A stretch of 11,770 nucleotides of DNA from SMAG-U1939 sp036376595. Lineage in GTDB: Bacteria > Chloroflexota > Ktedonobacteria > Ktedonobacterales > JADMIN01. Positions 6,315-11,770 of the stretch are shown here, piece after piece (positions within the stretch are counted from its first letter, which is position 1; the number at the start of each line of letters is the position of its first letter). The position numbers and the translations under genes were made by a program. The notes below the pieces were generated by a model. That model saw only the letters and a program-made list of their open reading frames with translations, was not told the origin of the DNA and made no database searches. The stretch lies in the NCBI GenBank assembly GCA_036376595.1, contig DASVAA010000100.1:1-11770 (forward strand). Direction: 5' to 3'.

Positions 6315-8252
6315 TCACTCCTCGCCGTGCGCCTTTCGAGAGGAGTATGGCTGTGCGGGCGCGTGGACGCCGCCCGGCAGCGAGGGTGTCGAGGGGTGCG
6401 ATGGCGTGGAGGGAATCGAGGGAATGGAGGGCTGCGTATCCCAGCCCTCGGACGGCAGCAGCGCGTCGGGCGCGAGCGGGACCGTATTGCCGCGCGGCGT
6501 CGAGATGGTGGCCGAAAGCGCGGGCGAGCTGGGCCACGCCGAGGCGGCTGGAGCGGCAGGTGTCGCGGGTGGGAACGGACCGCCGGCAGGGCCGAGGGCA
6601 GGCAGCTCGTCTGGCCGCTGAGGCGCGGCGGCGCCGCTGAGGGTCAACACGCCGATAGAGCGCAGCAGCGTCTGTGCTGTCTCGACCAGTTGGTCCATCG
6701 AGGCGCCGGTGGCCGCCATGCCGTCGCGAGCCTGCGCGGTGATGCTGGCGATACTGGCGATGGCCTGGGCCACGGCCGCGGCGGTCGCGGCCTGGCTCGC
6801 GGCGGTGTCGCTGACCTCGCCGATCGCGGCGGCGATGCGCTGGGTCACGCTGTCTACGGCGTCGAGCGCCGCGCCGGCCTTGGTGGCGAGGTCCGACTGC
6901 TCGACGATCTGCTGCATGCTGTGCTCGGTGGTGACCACCACGCCGTTGGTCTCATTCTGAATCGCCTTCACCCGTGCCTGGATGCTCTTGCTGGCCTCGG
7001 CGCTGTTGCTGGCGAGCGTGCGAATCTCCTGCGCGACAATGGCGAAGCCGCGGCCATGCTCGCCCGCGCGCGACGCCTCGATGGTGGCGTTGAGCGCCAG
7101 GATGTTGGTCTGGTGGGCGACCTCCGCGACGGTCTGGACGATCTCGCCGATGTCTTGCGCGCTCTCGCCCAGGCGCTTCATCTTCTTGACCGTCTGAATC
7201 GCCAGCTCGCGCACGGCGATCATGCCCTGGGCGGCGCCCTCAGCGGCCTGGCGGCCCTCGTGCGAGATCTCGCCGGCCTCGCGGGCAATCTCGCTGGCGC
7301 CCTGCGCGATGGCGGCGATCTTCTCGATGTCGTTCGCCATGCCCTCGACGGCGCGCGCGACCTCGAGAATCTGCTGCGCCTGCGCCTGCGCATCCTCCAC
7401 CAGACGCGCGGTGGCGTCGCGCGTCTCGGCGGCGCTGTTGCTGACGATCTCGCCGGCCCGGCGCACATCGCCGAGCAGCGTATCCAGCGCCTCTGCCACG
7501 GCATCGAGCGATGCCGCCATCGGGCTGAGCGCCTGCCCTTCGAGCCGCACGCGCGTCGTCAGGTCCCCCTGGCGCAGCCGCTCCAGATGGAGCAGGATGT
7601 CGGCGAGTTGGGCCTCAATCGCCAGCCGCTCGACTTCACGCTCGGCGAAGATCTGCGAGGTGTCAATGGCGAGCGCGGCCTGACTGGCAAACAGCTCGAC
7701 CATCTCGATGGTCTCCTCGGAGGGTTGTTTGCCGTCCTCGGGCTGGTCGAGCGAGAGAATCCCGACGAGCACCTGCTCGTCGCGTGGGCTGAGCAGCTTC
7801 ACCAGATAGACGTCTTCGGGATGCCAGGCGTGGGGACCGTGGTGGGCGCTGGGCGGCTGCGGCGCATACGGCGTGACGCCCGGCACCCCCTCGAACAGGT
7901 ACTTGTGCTGGTGCGGGATGATGTACGAGTGGCCATGGCAGAAGTCGGGGCGCATCGCATCCAGCAGCGCGGCGACCAGCGGCGGATCTTGCAAGAGCCG
8001 CTGGCGCTCGGCGTCGGTGAGACCCGCGGTGGCGGCAATTTCCACGTGATCGCTTCCTGGCCGGATGAGATTGAGCGCCGCCACCCGGAAGCCGAGCGTC
8101 GAGACGATGCCCTCGACGATGCGCGCCAGCACGTTCTCCAGGCCGATCTCGGCGCGCAGCTCGGTGCCTAGCCGCATGATTTCTTTGATCTGGCGCGTGC
8201 GCCGCTCGATGTCGCGGTCCGCCCCTCGCCGGTGGCCCCACCCCATCGCCAT
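6315..8252 (-). CDS. Soluble methyl-accepting chemotaxis-type signalling protein with GAF sensor domain
   Basis: A 645-residue protein without membrane segments. In order it has a GAF sensor domain (about 35-198), a linker helix, a HAMP-like segment (about 218-265, with RQGDLTTRV) and an MCP signalling coiled coil (about 270-535). The hairpin tip, at about 377-414, carries the conserved stretches HQTNILALNATIEASRAGE and GRGFAIVAQEIR, which contact CheA and CheW in known MCPs. A Pro/Ser/Ala-rich tail of about 100 residues (541-645) follows, with SIPSIPSTPSHPSTPS-like repeats. The GAF domain contains a cluster of eight histidines (106-144). The start at 8252 has GGAGGGG seven bases upstream; ATG 8303 has none. 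No che genes are nearby, so the partner pathway is unknown. It is comparable in architecture to other cytoplasmic MCPs such as FrzCD, with a different sensor. Confidence 0.93.
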   Translation of the reverse strand: MAMGWGHRRGADRDIERRTRQIKEIMRLGTELRAEIGLENVLARIVEGIVSTLGFRVAALNLIRPGSDHVEIAATAGLTDAERQRLLQDPPLVAALLDAMRPDFCHGHSYIIPHQHKYLFEGVPGVTPYAPQPPSAHHGPHAWHPEDVYLVKLLSPRDEQVLVGILSLDQPEDGKQPSEETIEMVELFASQAALAIDTSQIFAEREVERLAIEAQLADILLHLERLRQGDLTTRVRLEGQALSPMAASLDAVAEALDTLLGDVRRAGEIVSNSAAETRDATARLVEDAQAQAQQILEVARAVEGMANDIEKIAAIAQGASEIAREAGEISHEGRQAAEGAAQGMIAVRELAIQTVKKMKRLGESAQDIGEIVQTVAEVAHQTNILALNATIEASRAGEHGRGFAIVAQEIRTLASNSAEASKSIQARVKAIQNETNGVVVTTEHSMQQIVEQSDLATKAGAALDAVDSVTQRIAAAIGEVSDTAASQAATAAAVAQAIASIASITAQARDGMAATGASMDQLVETAQTLLRSIGVLTLSGAAAPQRPDELPALGPAGGPFPPATPAAPAASAWPSSPALSATISTPRGNTVPLAPDALLPSEGWDTQPSIPSIPSTPSHPSTPSLPGGVHAPAQPYSSRKAHGEE

Positions 8253-8372
8253 ACCGCCACCCCTCCCGCCGGGCGTCCCGGCGTCCCGCACGCTGCGCCG
8301 CATGATGGTGCGATTGCGCGCGATACTGCCTCACTGCCTCGGCCTACACGGTGTCCCGTAGCTGACTTGCCC

Positions 8373-8402
8373 AGGATAGCATAGAGAGGATAGTGCCGAC
8401 AA
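8373..8402 (-). promoter_or_regulatory. Candidate promoter of the MCP gene
   Basis: On the minus strand TTGTCG (8402-8397) is 18 bases from TATCCT (8378-8373), preceded by TGC, an extended -10. Transcription would start near 8366 and leave a leader of about 115 bases. A second AGGATAG on the plus strand (8387-8393) repeats the -10 region 14 bp away from the first (8373-8379). The region 8253-8430 contains no gene. The promoter would let the MCP gene be expressed apart from the tetR-type gene upstream. Confidence 0.4.
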
Positions 8403-8430
8403 CGAGCGCGCGGCGATCCGCCAGGATGGC

Positions 8431-9195
8431 TCAGCGTGGCGTGCCCAGGCCGCGGGCAATGAATTCCATCACGGCGGCAAATACAGCTTCGGGCACCTCT
8501 GGCGGGGAGGAGCTGGCCTCGCCGGTCTCGTCAGCACCAGGCGCTGTGGCGCCAAGCGTCGCGGGCCAGATGAGCCAGCGCAGCGCGACGAAGTGGCCGA
8601 TGCCCATCAGCGCGGCGGCGAGTGCCTCGGCGTCGTTCGGCTGGATCTCGCCGCTCGCCATCGCGGCGCGCAGCCCGCGCTGGTAGCCCTGACTGATGCG
8701 GCGGTAATACTCGCGCGCGGCTTCGGGCGCCACGCGGTTGGCTTCCTCCACGATGCGGTAGATCTGGCGGTGCGCGGCGACGAAGCGCAGAAAGGCGGCG
8801 AAGCCGCGGCGCTCGGCTTCGATGCGGTCGGGCGTTCCGGCGATAGCGGCGCTGGTGGCGGCGCGCAGGCGATTGCCGATGTCCTCGATCAGCTCGACGA
8901 AGGCATCGCGCTTGGTGTGGAAGTAGATGTAGAAGGTGCCCTGGGCCACGCCCGCCCGGTGGGTGATCTCTGAGATGCTGGCCTCGTAGTAGCCGACCTC
9001 GCCAAAGACCCCTTCGGCGGCGTCGAGAATGCGCCGCCGTGTCGCCTCGCCGCGCGCGGTCATCGGCACCGGCAGCGCGGGCATGGGCACAGGCGTATTG
9101 TCGCGCGTGGCGTGTGCTTCCGGGCGCGCGCTGTCCGCCTCGCCACCCTCCGCGTCCAGCGCGGCGCTGGAGTCATGCGCCTTGCGGTCCGCCAT
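8431..9195 (-). CDS. TetR/AcrR-family transcriptional regulator
   Basis: A 254-residue dimeric repressor-type protein. The N-terminal DNA-binding domain is at about 50-105, with ATRRRILDAAEGVFGEVGYY, the turn-helix SISEITHRAGVAQGTFYIYF and the conserved KRDAFVELIEDI. The C-terminal part (about 110-252) is an all-helical ligand-binding and dimerisation domain of undefined ligand. An unusually long, Ala/Asp/Pro-rich stretch of about 48 residues precedes the HTH domain. The start at 9195 is supported by GGAG (9207-9204) eight bases upstream; a later start at Met45 (9063) would give a more usual length but has no ribosome binding site. It lies 96 bases downstream of the dehydrogenase gene in the same direction. 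A double TGAC-N6-GTCA operator at the head of the cluster (11544-11575) is the obvious candidate target, by inference. Confidence 0.93.
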   Translation of the reverse strand: MADRKAHDSSAALDAEGGEADSARPEAHATRDNTPVPMPALPVPMTARGEATRRRILDAAEGVFGEVGYYEASISEITHRAGVAQGTFYIYFHTKRDAFVELIEDIGNRLRAATSAAIAGTPDRIEAERRGFAAFLRFVAAHRQIYRIVEEANRVAPEAAREYYRRISQGYQRGLRAAMASGEIQPNDAEALAAALMGIGHFVALRWLIWPATLGATAPGADETGEASSSPPEVPEAVFAAVMEFIARGLGTPR

Positions 9196-9248
9196 CAGCG
9201 TTGCTCCGAGGGTATCATCTCGACCGACGGGCGCCCATTGCCCATCCT

Positions 9249-9284
9249 TCGCGTTCTCCGCGTTCTCCGCTCCCTCTGCGGTTT
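9249..9284 (-). repeat. Purine-rich short tandem repeat before the tetR-type gene
   Basis: GCGTTCTCC occurs twice in tandem on the plus strand (9251-9259 and 9260-9268), followed by GCTCCCTCTGCGGTTT. Read on the coding strand of the tetR-type gene this is AACCGCAGAGGGAGCGGAG followed by AACGCGGAG units. The style resembles widespread intergenic repeats of the AACCGCAGAG type and the 13-bp repeat at 4451-4484, which also stands just upstream of a start codon. The function is unknown. Confidence 0.6.
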
Positions 9285-9291
9285 CATCCTC

Positions 9292-10059
9292 CTAATGTGC
9301 GGTCCAGCCGCAGTCGATCGTCACCGCACCGCCGGTCACGCCGCTGGCCGCCTCGGAGCAGAGGAACGCGACGTAGGCGCCGACCTCCGCTGGCTCCAGC
9401 AGGCGCTTGATCGGCGCTTCGGCGACCATGACCTTCTCCACCACCTCCGATTCGGGGATGCCGTGGACGCGCGCCTGATCGGCGATCTGCTTCTCAACCA
9501 GCGCCGTGCGCACGTACGAGGGGCAGATGCAGTTGCAGGTCACGCCGTAGGGTGCGCCCTCAAGCGCCGTGACGCGCGTCAGTCCCAGCAGGCCGTGCTT
9601 GGCGGCGACATAGGCCGACTTGAAGGCCGAGGCGCGCAGCGAATGCACCGAGCCGATGTTGACGACGCGACCCCAGCGCCGCTCGTACATCCCCGGCAGC
9701 GCCGCCTGGGTGAGCAGGAACGGCGCGGTGAGCATCAGCTCGATCAGGTGGCGCCAGCGCGCCTCGGGGAACTCGACGATCGGGGCGACGTGCTGCACGC
9801 CGGCGTTGTTGACCAGGATGTCAAGCCGCCCCGCGTGCGCCAGCGTCCCCTCCACCACGCGGCGGCATGCTCCCGGCTGCGCCAGGTCCGCCGCGACGAA
9901 CTGCGCGCCCAGCGCGGCCGCCTCGCGGCCGCCAGCCTCGGCGTCCAGGTCGGCCATCGTCACCCGCGCGCCCTCCGCCGCCAGCGCCCGCGCCACCGCC
10001 AGCCCGATGCCGCTTGCCGCGCCGGTCACCAGCGCCACGCGGCCCTCCAGCGTCGCCAT
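9292..10059 (-). CDS. bdhA: 3-hydroxybutyrate dehydrogenase (short-chain dehydrogenase/reductase)
   Basis: A 255-residue SDR enzyme predicted to oxidise (R)-3-hydroxybutyrate to acetoacetate with NAD in the cytoplasm. The cofactor motif is TGAASGIG (12-19), and Asp37 after the second strand fits NAD preference. The NNAG motif is at 84-87, and the catalytic Ser137, Tyr150 and Lys154 are present. The stretches NNAGVQHVAPI, KSAYVAAKHG, VEKQI and the end GWTAH are hallmarks of the 3-hydroxybutyrate dehydrogenase subfamily. Residues matching the carboxylate-binding set of the Pseudomonas fragi enzyme are all there: Gln89, His139, Lys147, Gln191. The usual catalytic-tetrad Asn is replaced by Met109. 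ATG 10059 follows AAGGGG by 9 bases; the frame is open to 10158 without further support. It sits between the hydrolase and the tetR-type gene, in the same direction. Confidence 0.9.
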   Translation of the reverse strand: MATLEGRVALVTGAASGIGLAVARALAAEGARVTMADLDAEAGGREAAALGAQFVAADLAQPGACRRVVEGTLAHAGRLDILVNNAGVQHVAPIVEFPEARWRHLIELMLTAPFLLTQAALPGMYERRWGRVVNIGSVHSLRASAFKSAYVAAKHGLLGLTRVTALEGAPYGVTCNCICPSYVRTALVEKQIADQARVHGIPESEVVEKVMVAEAPIKRLLEPAEVGAYVAFLCSEAASGVTGGAVTIDCGWTAH

Positions 10060-10093
10060 GCGTTCTTGCCCCTTCCTGATGATGCGTGAGTAA

Positions 10094-10151
10094 GACGCGT
10101 CGCTTAACGTCTCTCCTCCCGACGGCACATGCCGTGCGCCTCTGACGCGTC
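10094..10151. promoter_or_regulatory. Pair of GACGCGTC palindromes flanking a central dyad, hydrolase-dehydrogenase gap
   Basis: The identical 8-bp palindrome GACGCGTC stands at 10094-10101 and 10144-10151, exactly 50 bp apart. Between them is ACGGCA-CA-TGCCGT (10122-10135), a perfect 6-bp dyad. The block fills most of the 134-base gap between the hydrolase stop and the dehydrogenase start. It could be a regulator site or RNA structure between two cotranscribed genes. I see no clear promoter here. Confidence 0.35.
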
Positions 10152-10193
10152 CCTCCACAAGTCTACCCGGTCGCGACCACCGCTACCCTGTCG

Positions 10194-11465
10194 CTATCCT
10201 CGCCGCAGCCAGCCAAAGAGCTTCGGGCGCCCACTCTGCTGCCCCGATGGCGGAGGTGTTGGTGCCGGCGCGGGTGCTGATTCAGATGCGGTGGACACGG
10301 GTTCGGGGGCAGATGCCGCTGGTTCGGCTGCAGGTTCGGGGTCAGGCGTCGCCGCGGCCGTGGGCTCATCGGGCGCCCCAGCGTTGCTGGCACTGGCTGG
10401 CGCGAGGAAGCGCCACAGCGCAGCGCGGAAGGCCTCCGGCTGCTCGATGTGTGGCGCGTGGCCGCAGTCGGCGATCACCACCTCTTCGTACGAGCCGCCG
10501 TTGGCACGGTAGCCGTCGAGCACGGCGCGCATCTGGGACACCATCGGCTGCGGCGGGTAGACGTCGGCGCCTGGCCAGCCGGGGACGAAGCCCAGCTGCC
10601 CCAGCGTGCCGAAGTCCAGAAACGAGCTATCCGAGACGATCTGGTCGTCGGCGCCGCGCATCCACAACACCGGCGGGCGTGGCGAGATGCTCGTGAAGGC
10701 GCTCAGGTTGCAGTAGGTGGGGGCCATCGCGTTGTTGACGCCGCGCGTTCCCGGCGCCGCGCTGGGCCAGTTGGCCGACATGGTGCTGTCGCCGGGGTAG
10801 TTGTCCTCGCCGATGACCGTGGTTAGCATCGCGTCCACGAAGATTTCTTCGCGCTCCGGTGCTGCGCGGAACGGCGGTTTGAAATAGAAGGCGTTCATCA
10901 CACTGCGCGGCGAGTTGGGCGACTCCTCGCCGCGGTCCTTCTCCGCCAGCCGCTTGACGTAGTCGGGATTCGCCGTGCCGCCGCCCGAGCCGGCGTCGTC
11001 GGGCCAGCAGAGCGCGCCGTCCGCGCCCCGCGTGCCGCCGAAGCCATAGGGCGAGAGGGGATCGATCAGCGTGATCGAGGCCACCGCGTCGGGATGGTCG
11101 ATCGCGTATTGCATGACCACCCCGCCGCCCATAGACCAGCCGGCGAGGTGTGGCTTGCGGTCGGGGCCGAAGCCCAGCGCGGTGAAGAGCGCGTGCAGAT
11201 CGTCGCTGAAGTCGCGCAGACCGCGGGTGGCGTCCACCGGCTGCGTCTCGCTCTCGCCAAAGCCGCGCAGGTCGGGCGCGATGCCCCAGTACTGTGGCGG
11301 CAGCGCGGCCAGTGTCTCTTCGAAGAAGCGCCCCGACGAGACGTTGCCGTGAACGAGGACCACGGGCACGCCGTCTTCCGGCCCGCTGGCAAGCAGATGT
11401 TGGCGGAGCCGCGGCGTCTCGACCATGCGCGACATGACGCCCGGCAAGAAAGATGCTGCGCTCAT
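10194..11465 (-). CDS. Alpha/beta hydrolase with low-complexity C-terminal tail
   Basis: A 423-residue alpha/beta-hydrolase-fold enzyme. The oxyanion-hole motif is HGN (39-41), the nucleophile elbow GWSMGG has Ser111, the acid is probably Asp274 in RGADDQIV, and the catalytic His336 is in CGHAPHIEQPE, so the triad is complete. A large cap of about 130 residues (135-265) contains a Gly/Asp-rich segment and a conserved-looking YFKPPFRAAPERE. From about 356 to 412 the protein is an Ala/Pro/Glu/Ser-rich, probably disordered tail, ending in a basic hydrophobic KLFGWLRRG. The start at 11465 has an AGGAGAGGAG region upstream (GGAG at 11 bases) and lies downstream of the promoter; Met11 and Met14 are alternatives. 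The neighbouring 3-hydroxybutyrate dehydrogenase makes an esterase for hydroxybutyrate esters or oligomers plausible, but the true substrate is unknown. Confidence 0.88.
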   Translation of the reverse strand: MSAASFLPGVMSRMVETPRLRQHLLASGPEDGVPVVLVHGNVSSGRFFEETLAALPPQYWGIAPDLRGFGESETQPVDATRGLRDFSDDLHALFTALGFGPDRKPHLAGWSMGGGVVMQYAIDHPDAVASITLIDPLSPYGFGGTRGADGALCWPDDAGSGGGTANPDYVKRLAEKDRGEESPNSPRSVMNAFYFKPPFRAAPEREEIFVDAMLTTVIGEDNYPGDSTMSANWPSAAPGTRGVNNAMAPTYCNLSAFTSISPRPPVLWMRGADDQIVSDSSFLDFGTLGQLGFVPGWPGADVYPPQPMVSQMRAVLDGYRANGGSYEEVVIADCGHAPHIEQPEAFRAALWRFLAPASASNAGAPDEPTAAATPDPEPAAEPAASAPEPVSTASESAPAPAPTPPPSGQQSGRPKLFGWLRRG

Positions 11466-11508
11466 GAGACTTGCGACTCCTCTCCTCAGTGTCGAACCCT
11501 CACGACGT

Positions 11509-11543
11509 TTAGGCGGCGGCAGCGATGTGAGCAGCCCGCCTAA
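11509..11543 (-). other. Leader stem-loop of the hydrolase mRNA
   Basis: TTAGGCGG (11509-11516) and CCGCCTAA (11536-11543) form a perfect 8-bp inverted repeat with a 19-base loop in the 5' leader of the hydrolase gene, about 45 bases before the start codon. It begins where the double operator ends. It could protect the 5' end or modulate translation. Confidence 0.4.
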
Positions 11544-11579
11544 CATGACCGAATCGTCACATGACTGACTCGTCATGTT
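11542..11579. promoter_or_regulatory. Double TetR-type operator
   Basis: Two tandem 16-bp units, CATGACCGAATCGTCA (11544-11559) and CATGACTGACTCGTCA (11560-11575), match in 14 of 16 positions. Each contains TGAC-N6-GTCA, an inverted half-site arrangement common among TetR-family operators. The whole block is bounded by AACATGAC (11542-11549) and GTCATGTT (11572-11579), a perfect 8-bp dyad. It begins at the predicted transcription start of the minus-strand promoter, where a bound repressor would block RNA polymerase. The tetR-type gene at 8431-9195 is the nearest candidate binder. Confidence 0.7.
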
Positions 11580-11586
11580 TGAGCCA

Positions 11587-11615
11587 ACTATGCCATGCCG
11601 CGCGTGTCCTGTCAA
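11587..11615 (-). promoter_or_regulatory. Sigma-70-type promoter of the hydrolase-dehydrogenase-tetR cluster
   Basis: On the minus strand a perfect TTGACA (11615-11610) is followed after exactly 17 bases by CATAGT (11592-11587, 4 of 6 matches to TATAAT). Transcription would start near 11580, directly at the double operator, giving a leader of about 115 bases. It is the best-looking promoter in the window. The -35 element is only 16 bases from the end of the neighbouring insertion sequence. Confidence 0.7.
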
Positions 11616-11630
11616 GACGTAGGTGCGGGG

Positions 11631-11770
11631 GTAAGTGTTCAGATTTGGGGTAAGGGACTTTGGAGCAGGCGGCGAAATTCGTGCAGGGGGTTGTGGCCCT
11701 GGGCCGTCCAGGTGGCGGCCAGGGAGTAGAGCGCCATGCGCGTGGTCGAGCCGCGCGGGGAGCGGGTGCC
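11631..11770 (-). mobile_element. End of an IS66-like insertion sequence
   Basis: The DNA from 11631 to the window edge looks like one end of an insertion sequence. It begins with GTAAGTGTTC, and IS66-family termini typically begin with GTAA. The transposase reading frame ends 8 bases inside this border. The 8 bases outside it, GTGCGGGG (11623-11630), would be the target duplication if the family assignment holds. The other end is outside the window, so neither inverted repeat nor duplication can be confirmed. Confidence 0.55.
11639..11770 (-). CDS. Transposase, C-terminal end (probably IS66 family)
   Basis: Reading from the right edge of the window, 43 codons are open and end in TGA at 11641-11639. 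The peptide contains RSPRGSTTRMALYSLAATW followed by TAQGHNPLHEFRRLL. This fits the C-terminal end of IS66-type transposases, where a YSL..T......NP..... LL pattern is usual, and I recall similar G(S)xTRMxLxSLxxTWxAQxxNP stretches in such transposases. The bulk of the protein, including the DDE residues, lies outside the window, so whether it is intact is unknown. It is read in the same direction as the hydrolase, with about 170 bases between. Confidence 0.6.
   Translation of the reverse strand, partial: GTRSPRGSTTRMALYSLAATWTAQGHNPLHEFRRLLQSPLPQI

Noticed and set aside
6370..6440. GA/GT-rich repeat region as a possible microsatellite or CRISPR-like array
   Set aside because: It is the coding sequence of the MCP Pro/Ser tail; units are irregular 6-9 bp codon repeats without spacers.
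6327..8171. Long plus-strand open frame (614 codons) opposite the MCP gene
   Set aside because: Arg/Gly/Leu-rich shadow of the MCP, which has clear GAF and MCP signatures on the minus strand.
9172..9285. 37-codon frame starting right after the dehydrogenase stop with AGGAGG next to ATG
   Set aside because: The Shine-Dalgarno sequence directly abuts the ATG (no spacer), the peptide is Arg/Thr repeat derived from the tandem repeat, and it overlaps the tetR start.
9112..10089. Plus-strand open frame of 325 codons opposite the dehydrogenase and tetR-type genes
   Set aside because: Overlaps two confidently identified minus-strand genes and shows no recognisable motif.
11466..11615. Longer start (ATG 11615) for the hydrolase
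   Set aside because: This would place the coding region across the -35, -10 and double operator. The encoded extension has no resemblance to the family.

Overview
The window looks like chromosomal DNA from a GC-rich bacterium, most plausibly a Chloroflexota member of the Ktedonobacteria or Thermomicrobia kind. I base this on the style of the proteins: a peptide ABC transporter with an unusual permease N terminus, a soluble GAF/MCP protein, a small XRE regulator and an IS66-like transposase tail. This is recognition, not a computed placement.

Left half, plus strand: a dipeptide/oligopeptide ABC transporter. It starts with the C-terminal end of a family 5 solute-binding protein (1-456). A 628-base gap follows, holding three consecutive stem-loops, an extended -10 promoter and a strongly folded leader. 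Then come two permeases (1085-2104, 2196-3260) and two ATPases (3453-4421, 4501-5517). The gaps after each permease contain a hairpin, and the gap between the ATPases holds a 13-bp tandem repeat. After two GC-rich hairpins and a second extended -10 promoter there is a small XRE-type regulator (5919-6203).

Right half, minus strand, reading from right to left: the end of an IS66-like insertion sequence (11631-11770), then a clear promoter (TTGACA, 17-bp spacer, CATAGT) with two tandem TGAC-N6-GTCA operators at its transcription start. This promoter drives an alpha/beta hydrolase (11465-10194), a 3-hydroxybutyrate dehydrogenase (10059-9292) and a TetR-family regulator (9195-8431). Downstream, with its own candidate promoter, is a soluble GAF-HAMP-MCP signalling protein (8252-6315), which runs convergent to the XRE gene.

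Working model: the transporter brings peptides in and its ATPases power the permease pair. The minus-strand cluster may release and oxidise 3-hydroxybutyrate (hydrolase, then dehydrogenase, giving acetoacetate) under control of the TetR protein acting on the double operator. The catabolic assignment of the hydrolase and the TetR-operator pairing are inferences. No rRNA, tRNA or CRISPR array was seen.
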